Positions 42,825-53,412 of a stretch of 64,000 bases of DNA are shown piece by piece (position 1 is the stretch's first letter; every line of letters begins with the position of its first letter). The stretch lies in the NCBI GenBank assembly GCA_028287745.1, contig JAQBPB010000042.1, positions 1-64,000 on the forward strand. Direction: 5' to 3'. Below the pieces are notes generated by a model. It was not told the origin of the DNA. It did no database searches and saw only the letters and a program-made list of their open reading frames with translations. This stretch comes from Chloroflexota bacterium. GTDB taxonomy: Bacteria > Chloroflexota > Chloroflexia > Chloroheliales > Chloroheliaceae. Made by a program: the position numbers and the translations under genes.

Positions 42825-43832
42825 ATGCCAACAGTCTTGCGATTAAGGTTAGTAGTTTTACTGGCAGTTACATTGGTTATGGCCCTGGGGTTATGCAGCC
42901 TTCCGGTAAAAATGGCTTATGCCGGTAGCTTGATTTATGGAAGTTATACTAACCCTTCAGGGACGCGCGATTACCAGTTATATGTACCTACCAGTATCAA
43001 TGATGGGAAGTCTCATCCTCTAGTAGTAATGTTACACGGTTGTTCACAGGACCCGGTTAGTTTTGCCGGTGGCACCAGGATGAACACCCTGGCCGAAACT
43101 CATGGTTTTGTGGCCCTCTACCCGCGCCAGGATAGTGCCTACAACACCCTGAAATGCTGGAACTGGTTTGAACCGGCCCACCAGGGCCGCGATAGCGGAG
43201 AACCATCTATAATCGCCGGGATGGTTAATCAGGTAAAAAGTCAATACAATATTAACAACCGGCAGGTTTACCTGGCGGGCATGTCGGCCGGAGCCGGGAT
43301 GACAGCCATTATGGCAAGCTGTTACCCGGATGTCTTTGCCGCTGCGGCAGTCCATTCCGGCCTGCAATACAAGGCGGCCAGTAATTTGCCGGAAGCCCTG
43401 GTGGCGCAGGTAAATGGAAGTTCAGTTGACCCTGATATCGCTGGAAGGGCTGCCTACGGTTGTTCGGGGGTTAGCCGTGCCGTGGTCCCGGTCGTGGTCT
43501 TTCACGGGAGCGCCGATAGTACCGTTAACCCGCTTAACGGTCAGCAGGTAGTTGAACAGTTCGCCCAGATGAACGACCTGATGGATGACAACCTGGACAA
43601 TGATACAATTTCCACCAATAAATACACGGTTGAACTCAAAAGTGTAGAGGGTGGTTACAATTACACCGTTTCCAGCTATTACAAAAACAAAAGGCTGATT
43701 CTACAAAAATACCTGGTGGATGGAATGGGCCACGCCTGGAGCGGCGGAGATGCTGCCTACAACTATAACGACAGCAAAGGCCCCGATGCCAGCGCAATTA
43801 TCTGGGATTTTTTAAGCCGTAACCGGCGTTAA
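42825..43832 (+). CDS. Secreted PHB depolymerase-family esterase
   Basis: 335 aa, with TAGGAG upstream. Signal peptide (LVVLLAVTLVMALGL, cleavage near AYA-GS). Alpha/beta hydrolase with oxyanion motif VVMLHGCSQDP, nucleophile Ser in YLAGMSAGAGMT, Asp probably in VVFHGSADSTVNP, and His in GMGHAWSGG. It matches the catalytic-domain type 1 short-chain PHA depolymerase/LpqC family, which also contains feruloyl and acetylxylan esterases. It could release aromatic acids from plant polymers outside the cell, but it lies outside the LysR regulon. Confidence 0.88.
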   Translation: MPTVLRLRLVVLLAVTLVMALGLCSLPVKMAYAGSLIYGSYTNPSGTRDYQLYVPTSINDGKSHPLVVMLHGCSQDPVSFAGGTRMNTLAETHGFVALYPRQDSAYNTLKCWNWFEPAHQGRDSGEPSIIAGMVNQVKSQYNINNRQVYLAGMSAGAGMTAIMASCYPDVFAAAAVHSGLQYKAASNLPEALVAQVNGSSVDPDIAGRAAYGCSGVSRAVVPVVVFHGSADSTVNPLNGQQVVEQFAQMNDLMDDNLDNDTISTNKYTVELKSVEGGYNYTVSSYYKNKRLILQKYLVDGMGHAWSGGDAAYNYNDSKGPDASAIIWDFLSRNRR

Positions 43833-44058
43833 AAGGTCAGGGTGCATTTGCCGGAAAGCGGTTTCATTGCACCGTGTTAGTAACATCGGGGTTTTGCGTA
43901 ATCCAGGTGGGTAAACGTTCGATATTAATTTTCCTGGCTGAGAGAACGATTTGTTGTTCTGTAATCAAGCCGGGTTCAGGAAGCTTGATTATAAGAATCT
44001 TATTGATATCAGCGCATTTTCCCCTATTACTTTGATAACCAAAACCAATAAATTTTGC

Positions 44059-44089
44059 GGCCTGGTGAACCTCTGCCAGGCCGGTTTTT
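44059..44089 (+). terminator. Terminator-like hairpin before the aconitase gene
   Basis: A 7-bp stem GGCCTGG/CCAGGCC (44059-44065 with 44076-44082) is followed by GGTTTTTA. A TATAAT at 44094-44099 just after it could be the -10 of the aconitase gene, but no good -35 is seen. Otherwise nothing is evident in 43833-44269. Confidence 0.55.
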
Positions 44090-44269
44090 ATTGTATAATT
44101 AGGTCAGATTAATTCGAAGGATAAATTATGAGGCACTGTTCGCCCGGTTCAATGCTGAATCAGCCGCCCGCCGCCCTTACTGCTTTACGTATTACCTTAC
44201 CTCTTTTCCCGGCGCGGCTTGCAATTTCTCAATGAAACGAACAGGGATTCCTCTATGGAGATAAAAAAT

Positions 44270-47140
44270 ATGCCACATAACCTATTTAACACTCTGCAAA
44301 GCTTTGACCTGGGTAACGGCAAGACCGGCCAGTATTACTCCCTTCCTCAGCTGGAAAAAGAAGGGGTTGGGCCGATCTCGAAGCTGCCGGTCAGCATCAG
44401 AGTGGTGTTGGAATCGGTTTTAAGAAATTATGACGGTCAGAAAATTAGCGAGCAGGATGTCCGGACCCTGGCTAACTGGGCGGCTAGCGCCGAACGGACT
44501 GAAGAAATTCCTTTTATTGTTGCCCGTATTTTGCTGCAAGACTTCACCGGGGTACCTTTGCTGGTTGACCTGGCCGCGATGCGCGATGCCGCCGCCCGGA
44601 TGGGCAAAGACCCAAAAATTGTTGAGCCGCTGGTGCCGGTGGAATTAGTAATTGACCACTCGGTCCAGGTGGACTACGCCGGGGTGAATGACGCTTTCCA
44701 GAAAAATATGGAGATGGAGTTCAAACGCAACCGGGCCCGCTACCAGTTCTTGAAATGGGGTACCCAGGCTTTCCAGAGCTTCCGGGTGGTTCCGCCGGAA
44801 ATTGGTATCGTTCACCAGGTTAACCTGGAATACCTGGCCCGGGGGGTCTTTGAAAAAGACGGCCTGTATTACCCCGATACGCTGGTCGGGACGGACTCCC
44901 ACACGACCATGATTAACGGTCTGGGTATCGTGGCCTGGGGTGTCGGCGGTATCGAAGCCGAAGCGGGTATGCTAGGCCAGCCGGTCTACTTTCTGACGCC
45001 GGATGTGGTCGGGGTTAACCTGACCGGGGTGCTCAAGGAAGGCGTAACCGCGACCGACCTGGTGCTGCGGATTACCGAACTGCTGCGCAAGGCTAAAGTG
45101 GTCGGCAAGTTTGTAGAGTTCTTTGGCGAAGGGGCGGCATCCCTGCCGCTGACTGACCGGGCGACCATCAGCAACATGGCTCCGGAATACGGCGCGACCA
45201 TGGGCTACTTCCCGGTGGACGAACGCTCCTGCGAATACCTGACCTTTACCGGCCGCAGCCAGGAACAGGTTGATGCTTTCCGCAACTACTTCAAGGCCCA
45301 GGGACTTTTCGGAATGCCGGAGAAGGGCCAGATTGAATACAGCACTCTGTTGGAACTGGACCTGGCCTCGATTGAACCGGCCGTGTCCGGCCCGAAACGG
45401 CCCCAGGACCGCATTCCTTTGAGCGAGTTGAAGAGCACTTTCAACTCCCTGCTTACTCGCCCGATCCAGCAGAACGGCTATAACAAGTCGCTCGAAGACC
45501 TGGCAAAGACCTACCCGACCGAAATCGGCGTAAGGCACTGGGAATCGGTTGGACACGTCAGCGGTGGCGGCGAACAGGCTTCGGAAACGCAGCCCGACCC
45601 GGAAAAGGTTCAGAATACCAGCGTCCTGACCGAAGAAGAAATGATGAACAACCGGCCGACCCCGGACCGCGTGACCGAAGTAACACCACAGAACTTCCCT
45701 CCGGCCAACGAAACATTGGGCCATGGTGATGTGCTGATTGCGGCTATTACTTCTTGCACCAACACTTCTAACCCGAGCGTCATGCTGGGGGCCGGATTGC
45801 TGGCGAAAAAGGCGGTCGAAAAGGGGTTGCACGTGCGCCCGGTAGTGAAAGCCTCGCTGGCGCCCGGTTCCCGCGTTGTGACCGAGTACCTGGACAAGAC
45901 CGGCCTCCAGCCTTACCTGGACAAGCTAGGTTTTAACCTGGTCGGTTATGGCTGCACCACCTGTATCGGTAACTCCGGTCCGCTGGACCCGAGGGTGGAA
46001 GATGTGGTAATCCATAATGACCTGATCGGGGCGAGTGTACTGAGCGGCAACCGCAACTTTGAGGCTCGTGTCCACCAGAGCATCAAGGCTAACTTCCTGA
46101 TGAGCCCGCCACTGGTGGTCGCTTTCGCGCTGGCCGGACGGGTTGACATTGATATGGCGACCGAACCGCTGGGCAAGGGTACGAACGGCCAGGATGTTTA
46201 CCTTAAAGATATCTGGCCGAGCAACGAAGAAGTACGGGGAGTGTTACAGGCTGCGACCGACCCGGAGACTTACCGCGCCCTTTACAGCAACTTTGCCGAA
46301 CAGAACCCGTTGTGGAATGAAATTCCGACCAGCACCGGCGATGTCTACGAATGGGACGTGCAATCGACCTATATCCAGGAACCGCCTTTCTTCCAGAAAT
46401 TCAGCATTGATGCCGGAAGCTTCTGCGACATCAAGGGTGCCCGGCCCCTGGCAATCTTTGGTGACTCGGTTACGACCGACCACATCAGCCCGGCCGGTTC
46501 GATCAAGAAGACCTCGCCTGCCGGTCTGTACCTGATCGAAAAAGGCGTGGAGCCGGAAGACTTCAACAGCTATGGGTCGCGCCGTGGTAACGACCGGGTG
46601 ATGGTGCGCGGCACCTTCGCTAACGTGCGGATCAAGAACCTGATGGTGCCCGGCACCGAAGGCGGCGTGACTCTGCACCAGCCTCACGGCGAACAGCTCA
46701 GTATCTACGATGCGTCTATCAAGTACCAGGCCGCCGGGACACCGCTGGTGATCTTTGCCGGACAGGAGTACGGTACCGGCAGCTCCCGCGACTGGGCGGC
46801 CAAAGGCACCAGCCTGATGGGCGTAAACGCGGTCGTCGCCGAAAGTTTCGAGCGCATTCACCGCAGCAACCTGGTTGGGATGGGCGTATTGCCTTTGCAG
46901 TTCAAAGAAGGCACAAATGCCCAGAGCCTGCAGCTGGACGGCACCGAAACCTTTGACATCCTTGGCCTGGAAGAAAACCCGCGCCCGCGCCAGGATGTAA
47001 CCCTGGTTATCAAACGGGCCAACGGCGAAACCCAGGAAGTGGCGCTGACCATGCGGATTGATACCCCGATTGAGATTGAGTACTACCGGCACGGCGGTAT
47101 TCTGCCGTACGTGTTGCGCCAGTTGATTTCACAGGGCTAA
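44270..47140 (+). CDS. acnA: Aconitate hydratase A
   Basis: 956 aa from ATG 44270, chosen for GGAG at 44257-44260; ATG 44255 or an earlier start is possible. The [4Fe-4S] cysteines are in [12 protein letters not shown] and [13 protein letters not shown]. Other AcnA blocks include [28 protein letters not shown] and [14 protein letters not shown]. It interconverts citrate and isocitrate in the TCA cycle. Monocistronic with a terminator downstream. Confidence 0.96.
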   Translation: MPHNLFNTLQSFDLGNGKTGQYYSLPQLEKEGVGPISKLPVSIRVVLESVLRNYDGQKISEQDVRTLANWAASAERTEEIPFIVARILLQDFTGVPLLVDLAAMRDAAARMGKDPKIVEPLVPVELVIDHSVQVDYAGVNDAFQKNMEMEFKRNRARYQFLKWGTQAFQSFRVVPPEIGIVHQVNLEYLARGVFEKDGLYYPDTLVGTDSHTTMINGLGIVAWGVGGIEAEAGMLGQPVYFLTPDVVGVNLTGVLKEGVTATDLVLRITELLRKAKVVGKFVEFFGEGAASLPLTDRATISNMAPEYGATMGYFPVDERSCEYLTFTGRSQEQVDAFRNYFKAQGLFGMPEKGQIEYSTLLELDLASIEPAVSGPKRPQDRIPLSELKSTFNSLLTRPIQQNGYNKSLEDLAKTYPTEIGVRHWESVGHVSGGGEQASETQPDPEKVQNTSVLTEEEMMNNRPTPDRVTEVTPQNFPPANETLGHGDVLIAAITSCTNTSNPSVMLGAGLLAKKAVEKGLHVRPVVKASLAPGSRVVTEYLDKTGLQPYLDKLGFNLVGYGCTTCIGNSGPLDPRVEDVVIHNDLIGASVLSGNRNFEARVHQSIKANFLMSPPLVVAFALAGRVDIDMATEPLGKGTNGQDVYLKDIWPSNEEVRGVLQAATDPETYRALYSNFAEQNPLWNEIPTSTGDVYEWDVQSTYIQEPPFFQKFSIDAGSFCDIKGARPLAIFGDSVTTDHISPAGSIKKTSPAGLYLIEKGVEPEDFNSYGSRRGNDRVMVRGTFANVRIKNLMVPGTEGGVTLHQPHGEQLSIYDASIKYQAAGTPLVIFAGQEYGTGSSRDWAAKGTSLMGVNAVVAESFERIHRSNLVGMGVLPLQFKEGTNAQSLQLDGTETFDILGLEENPRPRQDVTLVIKRANGETQEVALTMRIDTPIEIEYYRHGGILPYVLRQLISQG

Positions 47141-47178
47141 GCATTACCGGCCTCCTGGGCCGGGCCTAAACTGGAAAT

Positions 47179-47219
47179 AAAAGGCACCATTCACTTTTAC
47201 CGGTGAGTGGTGCCTTTTT
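47179..47219 (+). terminator. Rho-independent terminator after acnA
   Basis: A 16-bp stem AAAAGGCACCATTCAC pairs with 47203-47218, followed by T residues. Confidence 0.9.
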
Positions 47220-47447
47220 GTTTGGGGTTTTAACCGGGGATAAGGGCTAATTGCAAAGCCTGGTTTGGGGTTCCAGGGTTATAGATAATTAGCCCTTATA
47301 AGCTTTTTTTGGTAAAATGAAGGGACTCCCCGGTCGCCCGGACTGAGGTCATTACTACATTGAAGTATTACAGGATATTAACGGCAGATACCAGGACATT
47401 GGTTTAGCTGAGGACGTGAGCAGCGGCCAGATAAAAGGAAAACTCAA

Positions 47448-48851
47448 GTGACGGACTACGCCAGGCTTTACCATTCAACTCAACAGTTATTAGTTTTCTC
47501 TGATGTTTTAGAAGACGCCACCGGCCAGGCGTTTGTCCGTATTTTACAGGGCTTGGCCCTGGCGCAACCTAACCCGACCCAGCTATCCCGCGATTATGCG
47601 CGCCTGTTTAATCTTCTGGCCGAAGAAGCCGAGTTCTACCAGGGCGAAATGGTGGGTAACGGCTGGCAAAACCATTTGTTGGACCGCTTGTTGGACAGCC
47701 AGGGCATCATAGCCCGCAAGGCGCACCGGCTGCCCGGGAAACCGGCGGCTCCGCCAGCTAACCAGGTTGTAATTGAAGCGGAATATCCCCTGGGAATGGG
47801 CCTGATTTCGGCCGGTGGGCACGACCTGGCCCGGCTGCAAGCCCTATACCAGCTTAATGCCACCGATATGGCCCTGACCGTCCGGCAGCTTACCGGCAAT
47901 GCCGACCTACCGGCCTGGAGCGCCTTTAAGGGCCTGGGGCCGTCACTGGAAAAGGGCCGCGAACGCCGCCGCTACGAGTTGAAGAAAGCCCTGGTTGAGG
48001 CGAAAGACTGGGCATTCCTGCTGGATGAGTTGTTCATGTTTTATAACGAAAATGACCCGAGTGAGTTTAACCGCTACCGGGCCTTTCACTGGCGGCGCGC
48101 GGCGCAGAGTGTGCAGGGCGGCCGGTTCGAGCCGGTCCGTCACGTGGACGACCAGCGCTTTGAGAACCTTGTCGGCTATGAGAAAGAACGCAAAATTATT
48201 ATTGCCAATACCGAGCAGTTTGTCGCCGGGCTGTCGGCCAATCACGTCCTGTTATACGGGGCGCGTGGGACCGGTAAAAGTTCCAGCGTCAAGGCTTTGC
48301 TGCCGCGTTTTGGCGACCAGGGCCTGCGCCTGATTGAGGTCCAAAAGAGCGAATTGTCCGACTTTCCGGTGATTGTCGAGCTTTTACGCGACCGGCCAGA
48401 AAAGTTTATCCTTTTTGTAGATGACCTTTCGTTTGAGGCGGAAGAGTCTTCCTACAAAGATTTGAAGGCGCTCCTGGAAGGCAGCCTGGAAGCCCGGCCG
48501 CGCAATTTGCTGATTTATGCCACCAGCAACCGCCGCCACCTGATTAAAGAACAGTTTAGCGATAATGCCCAGCCTGGCACTGAGGAAGTAAATGCCTGGG
48601 ATACCGTCGAAGAAAAACTTTCGCTGTCCGACCGTTTTGGCCTGATTGTAACTTTTATGACACCCAACCAGCAGCAGTACCTGGCGATAGTCAGTGGACT
48701 GGCCGAGCAGGCCGGGCTGGAGTTGGACCCCGAAGACCTGCGGCGGCGCGCTTTGCGCTGGGAATTAAGCCACAGCGGACGTTCGGGCCGGACCGCTCGC
48801 CAGTTCATTGACCAGCTAACGGGCGAACTGGGCCTGAAGCAAAACCAGTAA
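47448..48851 (+). CDS. DUF815-type AAA ATPase
   Basis: 467 aa from GTG 47448, with AAAGGAAA upstream. The N-terminal 230 residues are poorly conserved. The ATPase part has LVGYEKERKIIIANTEQF, Walker A LYGARGTGKSSS (near residue 271), Walker B FILFVDDLSFEAEE, and a sensor segment LIYATSNRRHL. This is the DUF815 family of predicted AAA ATPases, whose cellular role is not established. The gene stands upstream of hisI in the same direction. Confidence 0.9.
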   Translation: MTDYARLYHSTQQLLVFSDVLEDATGQAFVRILQGLALAQPNPTQLSRDYARLFNLLAEEAEFYQGEMVGNGWQNHLLDRLLDSQGIIARKAHRLPGKPAAPPANQVVIEAEYPLGMGLISAGGHDLARLQALYQLNATDMALTVRQLTGNADLPAWSAFKGLGPSLEKGRERRRYELKKALVEAKDWAFLLDELFMFYNENDPSEFNRYRAFHWRRAAQSVQGGRFEPVRHVDDQRFENLVGYEKERKIIIANTEQFVAGLSANHVLLYGARGTGKSSSVKALLPRFGDQGLRLIEVQKSELSDFPVIVELLRDRPEKFILFVDDLSFEAEESSYKDLKALLEGSLEARPRNLLIYATSNRRHLIKEQFSDNAQPGTEEVNAWDTVEEKLSLSDRFGLIVTFMTPNQQQYLAIVSGLAEQAGLELDPEDLRRRALRWELSHSGRSGRTARQFIDQLTGELGLKQNQ

Positions 48852-48867
48852 GCCCGCTTTTAATTTC

Positions 48868-48909
48868 ACTTAACGGATAATACTTAACGGATAATACTTA
48901 ACGGATAAT
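48868..48909. repeat. Three perfect 14-bp tandem repeats before hisI
   Basis: ACTTAACGGATAAT is repeated three times without interruption and ends 16 bases before the hisI start, so it surrounds the ribosome-binding region. It may be slippage-prone or a regulatory iteron. Confidence 0.85.
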
Positions 48910-48925
48910 AAGGAAGACTAAGCCA

Positions 48926-49336
48926 GTGACAGGCGACAAAAAGCCCGGGGTAACCCTGGAAGCGCGTAACGAGGATGGTTCTACCGAACAGGTAACAATA
49001 GAATTTGGGCCGGACGGTTTGTTGCCCGTAGTGGTCCAGGAAGACGGTTCAAAAACGGTCCTGCTGGTGGCTTTTATGAACCGGGAAGCCTTCGATTTGA
49101 CCCGCCAGACCGGCCTGGCCCACTTCTGGAGCCGCAGCCGCCAGCAATTGTGGCTCAAAGGTGCCACCAGCGGCGATTATCTAAAGGTAACGTCACTTGC
49201 GGTGAACTGCGAGGAAAATAGCCTGCTGGTGATGGTAACTTTGCTCGGCCAGGCGGCCTGTCATACCGGCCACAAGAGCTGCTACTACCGGGAGCTGGTT
49301 GCGGCCGGACCCACTCAACCGGCAGAACCGGTTTAA
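48926..49336 (+). CDS. hisI: Phosphoribosyl-AMP cyclohydrolase
   Basis: 136 aa from GTG 48926, with AAGGAAG upstream. HisI motifs: LLVAFMNREAFDLTRQTGLAHF, WSRSRQQLWLKGATSGDY, and the zinc-binding CHTGHKSCYY. The metal-site block usually given as DCDxD reads NCEEN here, a variant that should be checked against other HisI proteins. It catalyses the third step of histidine synthesis. No other his genes are nearby. Confidence 0.9.
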   Translation: MTGDKKPGVTLEARNEDGSTEQVTIEFGPDGLLPVVVQEDGSKTVLLVAFMNREAFDLTRQTGLAHFWSRSRQQLWLKGATSGDYLKVTSLAVNCEENSLLVMVTLLGQAACHTGHKSCYYRELVAAGPTQPAEPV

Positions 49337-49406
49337 CCCTGAACAATCAGAGCGGTAAAGCTTCCAGATGCTTTGGCCCACCAGTATTATAGAATGAGGC
49401 GAAATT

Positions 49407-50699
49407 ATGGAAGACGCGCTGGGTAAATTAAAGGTGTTGGGCGAAGGCGCTCAGTTCGAGGTAGCTTCCTCTTCCACCACCGGCCGGAGAAAGATACCGC
49501 TGGCCCCGGCGGCGGCCCTGTGCAGCGCCCGCGAACCCGGCCAGACCGGCCCATCCACCCGCCTTTTGCGCGTCCTCCAGACTAATAAGTGTGACCGGGG
49601 CTGTACCTACTGTCCTTTACGCCGCCAGAACGATAATGTCGAGCGCTCCACTTTCAAACCGGACGAACTGGCATCACTCTTCCTGCAGTTCGACAGCCGC
49701 CGCATGGTGGATGGGTTGTTCCTTTCCAGTGGGAGCGACGGCAGTCCGGATGCCGCGATGCAGGAAGTCCTCAAAACCGCCGCGATACTGCGCGAAAAGT
49801 TCCGCTATACCGGCTATATCCATCTCAAAATTCTGCCCGGCTCGTCTTATGAAATGGTCGAAGAAGCCGCCCGGCTGGCTAACCGGGTGTCGCTTAACCT
49901 GGAAACACCCAGCGCTGAACGGCTGGATGAAGTATCCGGAGAAAAGAGTTTTTTCCGGGATATAGTCATGCGGATGGAGTGGATTGAAAAACTGCGGCGG
50001 GAGCGCGGCTGGCTGCCAGCCGGGCAGAGTACGCAACTGGTAGTGGGGGTCGGGCAGGAAACCGACCGGGAGATTTTAAAGACTTCAAGCTGGCTGTATC
50101 GTGACCTCCTCCTCAACCGGGTCTACTATGGCGCCTTTTCCCCGGCCAGCGGTACACCCCTGGAAGGCCAGGCGGCGACACCCGCCCGCCGCCAGCAGCG
50201 CCTATACCAGAGCGATTGGCTTCTTTCGGAATACGGTTTTGGCTTTGATGAGTTGCCTTTCAAAGCGGACGGTGGTCTGCCGCTGGGGATTGACCCTAAA
50301 GTGGCCTGGGCCCTGGGCCAACCGGCCCGCTTCCCGGTGGAAGTAAACCGGGCCGAACCGGAAGAGTTATTGCGAGTGCCGGGAATCGGGCCGCTGAGTG
50401 CCCGCCGGATTGTTGCCCTGCGCCGCGAGTTCCCTTTTAAGACGCTTGAATCCCTCAAAAAGACCGGGGCGGTTGTTTCGCGAGCGCGAGATTTTATTTC
50501 GCTCAACGGGCGCTATTTTGGCGCTCCGGCCGAATTGCTGCGCAAGGCCGGGGAGAAAGTGCTGCTGGACCGGCCAGGTTCCCGCAAGGGCGGCAATACC
50601 AGCGGCTTGCGCCAGTTGACCCTGCCGTTCGAGTGGCCTTCCGATACTATTTTACCGCCGCGCCAGACTACCTCCCTGGCCGACCTGGCCTTTGACTGA
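49407..50699 (+). CDS. Radical-SAM protein with C-terminal helix-hairpin-helix (putative DNA modification/repair type)
   Basis: 430 aa, with GAGG upstream. The radical-SAM cluster motif is CDRGCTYC (residues about 62-69). A C-terminal helix-hairpin-helix (ELLRVPGIGPLSARRIVAL) suggests DNA binding. Such proteins are annotated as putative DNA modification/repair radical SAM proteins, often paired with a uracil-DNA-glycosylase-like protein, which is not seen next to it here. Exact reaction unknown. Confidence 0.9.
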   Translation: MEDALGKLKVLGEGAQFEVASSSTTGRRKIPLAPAAALCSAREPGQTGPSTRLLRVLQTNKCDRGCTYCPLRRQNDNVERSTFKPDELASLFLQFDSRRMVDGLFLSSGSDGSPDAAMQEVLKTAAILREKFRYTGYIHLKILPGSSYEMVEEAARLANRVSLNLETPSAERLDEVSGEKSFFRDIVMRMEWIEKLRRERGWLPAGQSTQLVVGVGQETDREILKTSSWLYRDLLLNRVYYGAFSPASGTPLEGQAATPARRQQRLYQSDWLLSEYGFGFDELPFKADGGLPLGIDPKVAWALGQPARFPVEVNRAEPEELLRVPGIGPLSARRIVALRREFPFKTLESLKKTGAVVSRARDFISLNGRYFGAPAELLRKAGEKVLLDRPGSRKGGNTSGLRQLTLPFEWPSDTILPPRQTTSLADLAFD

Positions 50700-50743
50700 A
50701 AGCTTATCCCTGGCAGGCAAGCTATTGACAGGAAAACGTAACG

Positions 50744-50762
50744 GTGTTACAAATAATAACAC
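50744..50762. promoter_or_regulatory. Possible operator dyad upstream of the TetR gene
   Basis: GTGTTA-N7-TAACAC (50744-50762) is a perfect 6+6 dyad. A TTGACA at 50725-50730 with TACAAA 17 bases later overlaps it, so a regulator bound here could block a promoter for the TetR/MFS pair. It is about 180 bp from the TetR start. Confidence 0.4.
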
Positions 50763-50940
50763 TGGTATGGTTCGTAACATTGTTCGTTCGGGCCGGTAAG
50801 ATTATGGCTGACTCACAGCCAGGTATTCTTTTCCCATTTACAAAGAAGTAAAACTCTAGCGCCTTTAGATTCTTGACCTGTCGCACAGGGCAGGCTTTTT
50901 GGGTGCTGGATTTTAGTATGCTGAAGTAAAGAGAGGTCGG

Positions 50941-51555
50941 ATGGAAACAGGTTATTGCGAGTCACGGAGAATGCGTGAAAAGAATAAGCTCAGGCAGGCG
51001 ATTCTAGACACAGCGCGTTCAATTGCGGTTGAAGAAGGCTTTGAAGCCGTTACCATTCGCCGGATTTCCAGCGCGATTGAGTATGGTGCGCCCGCGATTT
51101 ACGCTCTGTTTGAGAATAAAGAGGCTATTTTCCAGGAACTTTTGCTTGGCGGGTATGACGAACTGCTGGAAGCCTTAAAAAAAGCCTGCCACGAGGAAAG
51201 TGACCCGGAAACCCGGCTGCTGGCGCTGGCAAGGGCTTACTGGAACTACGCGGAGAATTGTCCGCGTTTATTTAACGCGATGCACGGCCTGACTGCTTCG
51301 GTGCCCGGGATTCATGAAAAGCCAGCTGCGGCAGCCCAGATACAGGCAATGGTTGGCGGCATATTACAGGAGATTTTCCAACCCAGGCAGCTTTCACCGG
51401 AAGAATTGGACGACATGGTACAGTTACTGCGGGGAACGATGCAAGGATTGGTTTCGATTGCCCTGGCCGGGCGGATACGAGGCGGGCGGGATAGAGCTTT
51501 AACTTTGTTGGAACGCAGCGTGAAAGATTATTTGAAAGCCTGGCGAGAAGGTTAA
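50941..51555 (+). CDS. TetR-family transcriptional regulator
   Basis: 204 aa. N-terminal helix-turn-helix: AVTIRRISSAIEYGAPAIYA followed by LFENKEAIFQELL. The C-terminal 130 residues form the ligand-binding part and are not specific enough to assign a ligand. It lies about 110 bases upstream of an MFS drug-efflux gene in the same direction, so it is probably its repressor. Confidence 0.92.
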   Translation: METGYCESRRMREKNKLRQAILDTARSIAVEEGFEAVTIRRISSAIEYGAPAIYALFENKEAIFQELLLGGYDELLEALKKACHEESDPETRLLALARAYWNYAENCPRLFNAMHGLTASVPGIHEKPAAAAQIQAMVGGILQEIFQPRQLSPEELDDMVQLLRGTMQGLVSIALAGRIRGGRDRALTLLERSVKDYLKAWREG

Positions 51556-51663
51556 ATTTTGGGAGGCCAATAGAGAAAGCATTGGCCTGTTTAACTGGTT
51601 ATTTGAAGTTAAGCCTCTTTAACTTCATGGTGTCTATTGTATGCTTTTGGGGGTTTCTTTCTA

Positions 51664-53349
51664 ATGAAGATACAGTACAAATACGCGGTTGCTCTCACCG
51701 CGTCTCTTGGCTTGTTCATGGCGGTCCTGGATAATACGATTGTTAACGTGGCCCTGATACCAATGGCTAACGCCTTTAAGACTGATATTAACTCGGTACA
51801 ATGGGTAATTACCGCTTATTTCCTGGCGCAGGCGGCGGTTATCCCGGCAGCCGGGTATCTTTCCAGCCGCCTGGGGGTTAAAAGGATTTTTATTGCCTGC
51901 CTGGCCCTTTTTACACTTGGCTCTTTATTTTGTGGTTTGAGTGATATAGTACAGGATAGTAATGGGCATCCTTACATTGGGCTGCTGGTCTTTTTCCGGG
52001 TGGTGCAGGGTATTGGTGGCGGGGCCCTTTTCCCGCTGGCGACCGCGATTGCTTTTAGCGCTTTTCCGCCTAACGAACGGGCCAGTTCTTCAGCGATTGT
52101 AGCGCTGCCGGTCCTGATGGCCCCTTCTTTTGGCCCGACCATTGGCGGTTTACTGATTGATAGTATTGGCTGGCAGTGGATTTTCTATATCAATGTACCG
52201 TTTGGCATCCTGGCTATTTACCTGATGACCCGGATTTACAGGCCGGAGAGCGACCAAAAAGGCCCGCAGTCTTCCGGTAAGTTCGATTATGTTGGTTTAA
52301 CTTTATCCATGCTGGGGATTGTCTCGCTGGTGTACGGCTTCAATGTGGTCAGCCAGCACAACCCGGCTTCTATCAGCGCCGCCAACCCGGCCGGTTCTGT
52401 TTACGGCTGGGGATACTGGGAGGTCTGGACCTGGATCGGCGCGGGCCTGGTCTTATTGGCGGGGTTCCTTATTTATGAACTCCGGTCAAAAGACCCCGTA
52501 GTGGACCTGCGCTTATTCAAGCAGCGCGACTTCGCTACTTCCAGTATTATGACCTGGGCCTTGCGGGCTTTTATTTTCGGCTCGTTTTTCCTGCTGCCGG
52601 TCTTTTTGCAAAATATCCGGCACCCTCAACTGAACGCGACGTCGGCCGGTCTGGCTACTATGCCAATGGGATTGGCCTCGGGCGTGGCGATTATCCTTAC
52701 CGGGCGCAAACTTTATGCCCTGATGGGACCGCGCTACCTGGTACTGACCGGGATGGCCTTCCTGGCAGCCAGTAATGTGCTTTTGCTGGGAATTAACAAT
52801 GATACTGACGGCTGGAGTTTAATCCCGGCGATGATTTTGCGCGGCATCGGGTTTGGGATGTCGGGTATTCCGTTGCAGACGCTGGCACTGGAGAAGTTAA
52901 AGAATTTTGAAATGCCACGAGCCAGTTCGCTCTATAACGCCTCGGCCCAGATTTTCAGCTCGATTGGTATCGCGGTACTGACGACTTTTTTTGTCCAGCA
53001 GACGGCCGCGCACCAGCTTAGCCCGGACCAGGTCAGGCAGGTAGCCGCCCAGGTCCAGCAACAATTGGTACCAGGATTCCTGGCAACCCATCCTGGGCTG
53101 ACCGCGGCGACTATTCAGACATCACCGGATTTCGGAACTTTCCAGCAGCAGGTCCAGGCCGAAGTAACCGGCCGGGTCGTTTCAGCGGCCGGTATTCCGG
53201 CCCTGCACGATGTCTTTCTGGTGGTAACTATCGCAATGATAGCCCTGATCTTCCTGTCCTTTATTCTGCCTGATAAGCGGACACGCGCGGGAGATGACGT
53301 GAGAACCGCTGAAGGCGAAAAGGGCAACCAGCCTATGTTAGTGGAATAA
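51664..53349 (+). CDS. MFS multidrug efflux transporter, DHA2 (EmrB/QacA) family
   Basis: 561 aa from ATG 51664; the frame is open from 51637 but without a better start. About fourteen membrane helices. DHA2 motifs include LDNTIVNVALIPMANAF (motif D1) and VQWVITAYFLAQAA, then GYLSSRLGVKR (motif A) and RVVQGIGGGALFPLATA. Proton-driven export of hydrophobic drugs is expected. Regulated presumably by the upstream TetR protein. Confidence 0.93.
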   Translation: MKIQYKYAVALTASLGLFMAVLDNTIVNVALIPMANAFKTDINSVQWVITAYFLAQAAVIPAAGYLSSRLGVKRIFIACLALFTLGSLFCGLSDIVQDSNGHPYIGLLVFFRVVQGIGGGALFPLATAIAFSAFPPNERASSSAIVALPVLMAPSFGPTIGGLLIDSIGWQWIFYINVPFGILAIYLMTRIYRPESDQKGPQSSGKFDYVGLTLSMLGIVSLVYGFNVVSQHNPASISAANPAGSVYGWGYWEVWTWIGAGLVLLAGFLIYELRSKDPVVDLRLFKQRDFATSSIMTWALRAFIFGSFFLLPVFLQNIRHPQLNATSAGLATMPMGLASGVAIILTGRKLYALMGPRYLVLTGMAFLAASNVLLLGINNDTDGWSLIPAMILRGIGFGMSGIPLQTLALEKLKNFEMPRASSLYNASAQIFSSIGIAVLTTFFVQQTAAHQLSPDQVRQVAAQVQQQLVPGFLATHPGLTAATIQTSPDFGTFQQQVQAEVTGRVVSAAGIPALHDVFLVVTIAMIALIFLSFILPDKRTRAGDDVRTAEGEKGNQPMLVE

Positions 53350-53371
53350 ACGGCTGGTAGAGTGTTTAGAA

Positions 53372-53412
53372 AAACGGGCAGTGTCTGTATTTCAGGCGCT
53401 GCCCGTTTATTA
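53372..53412 (+). terminator. Rho-independent terminator after the MFS gene
   Basis: Stem AAACGGGCAG (53372-53381) pairs with 53399-53408, followed by a T-rich stretch. The rest of 53413-53798 is AT-rich with no gene that I can support. Confidence 0.8.
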
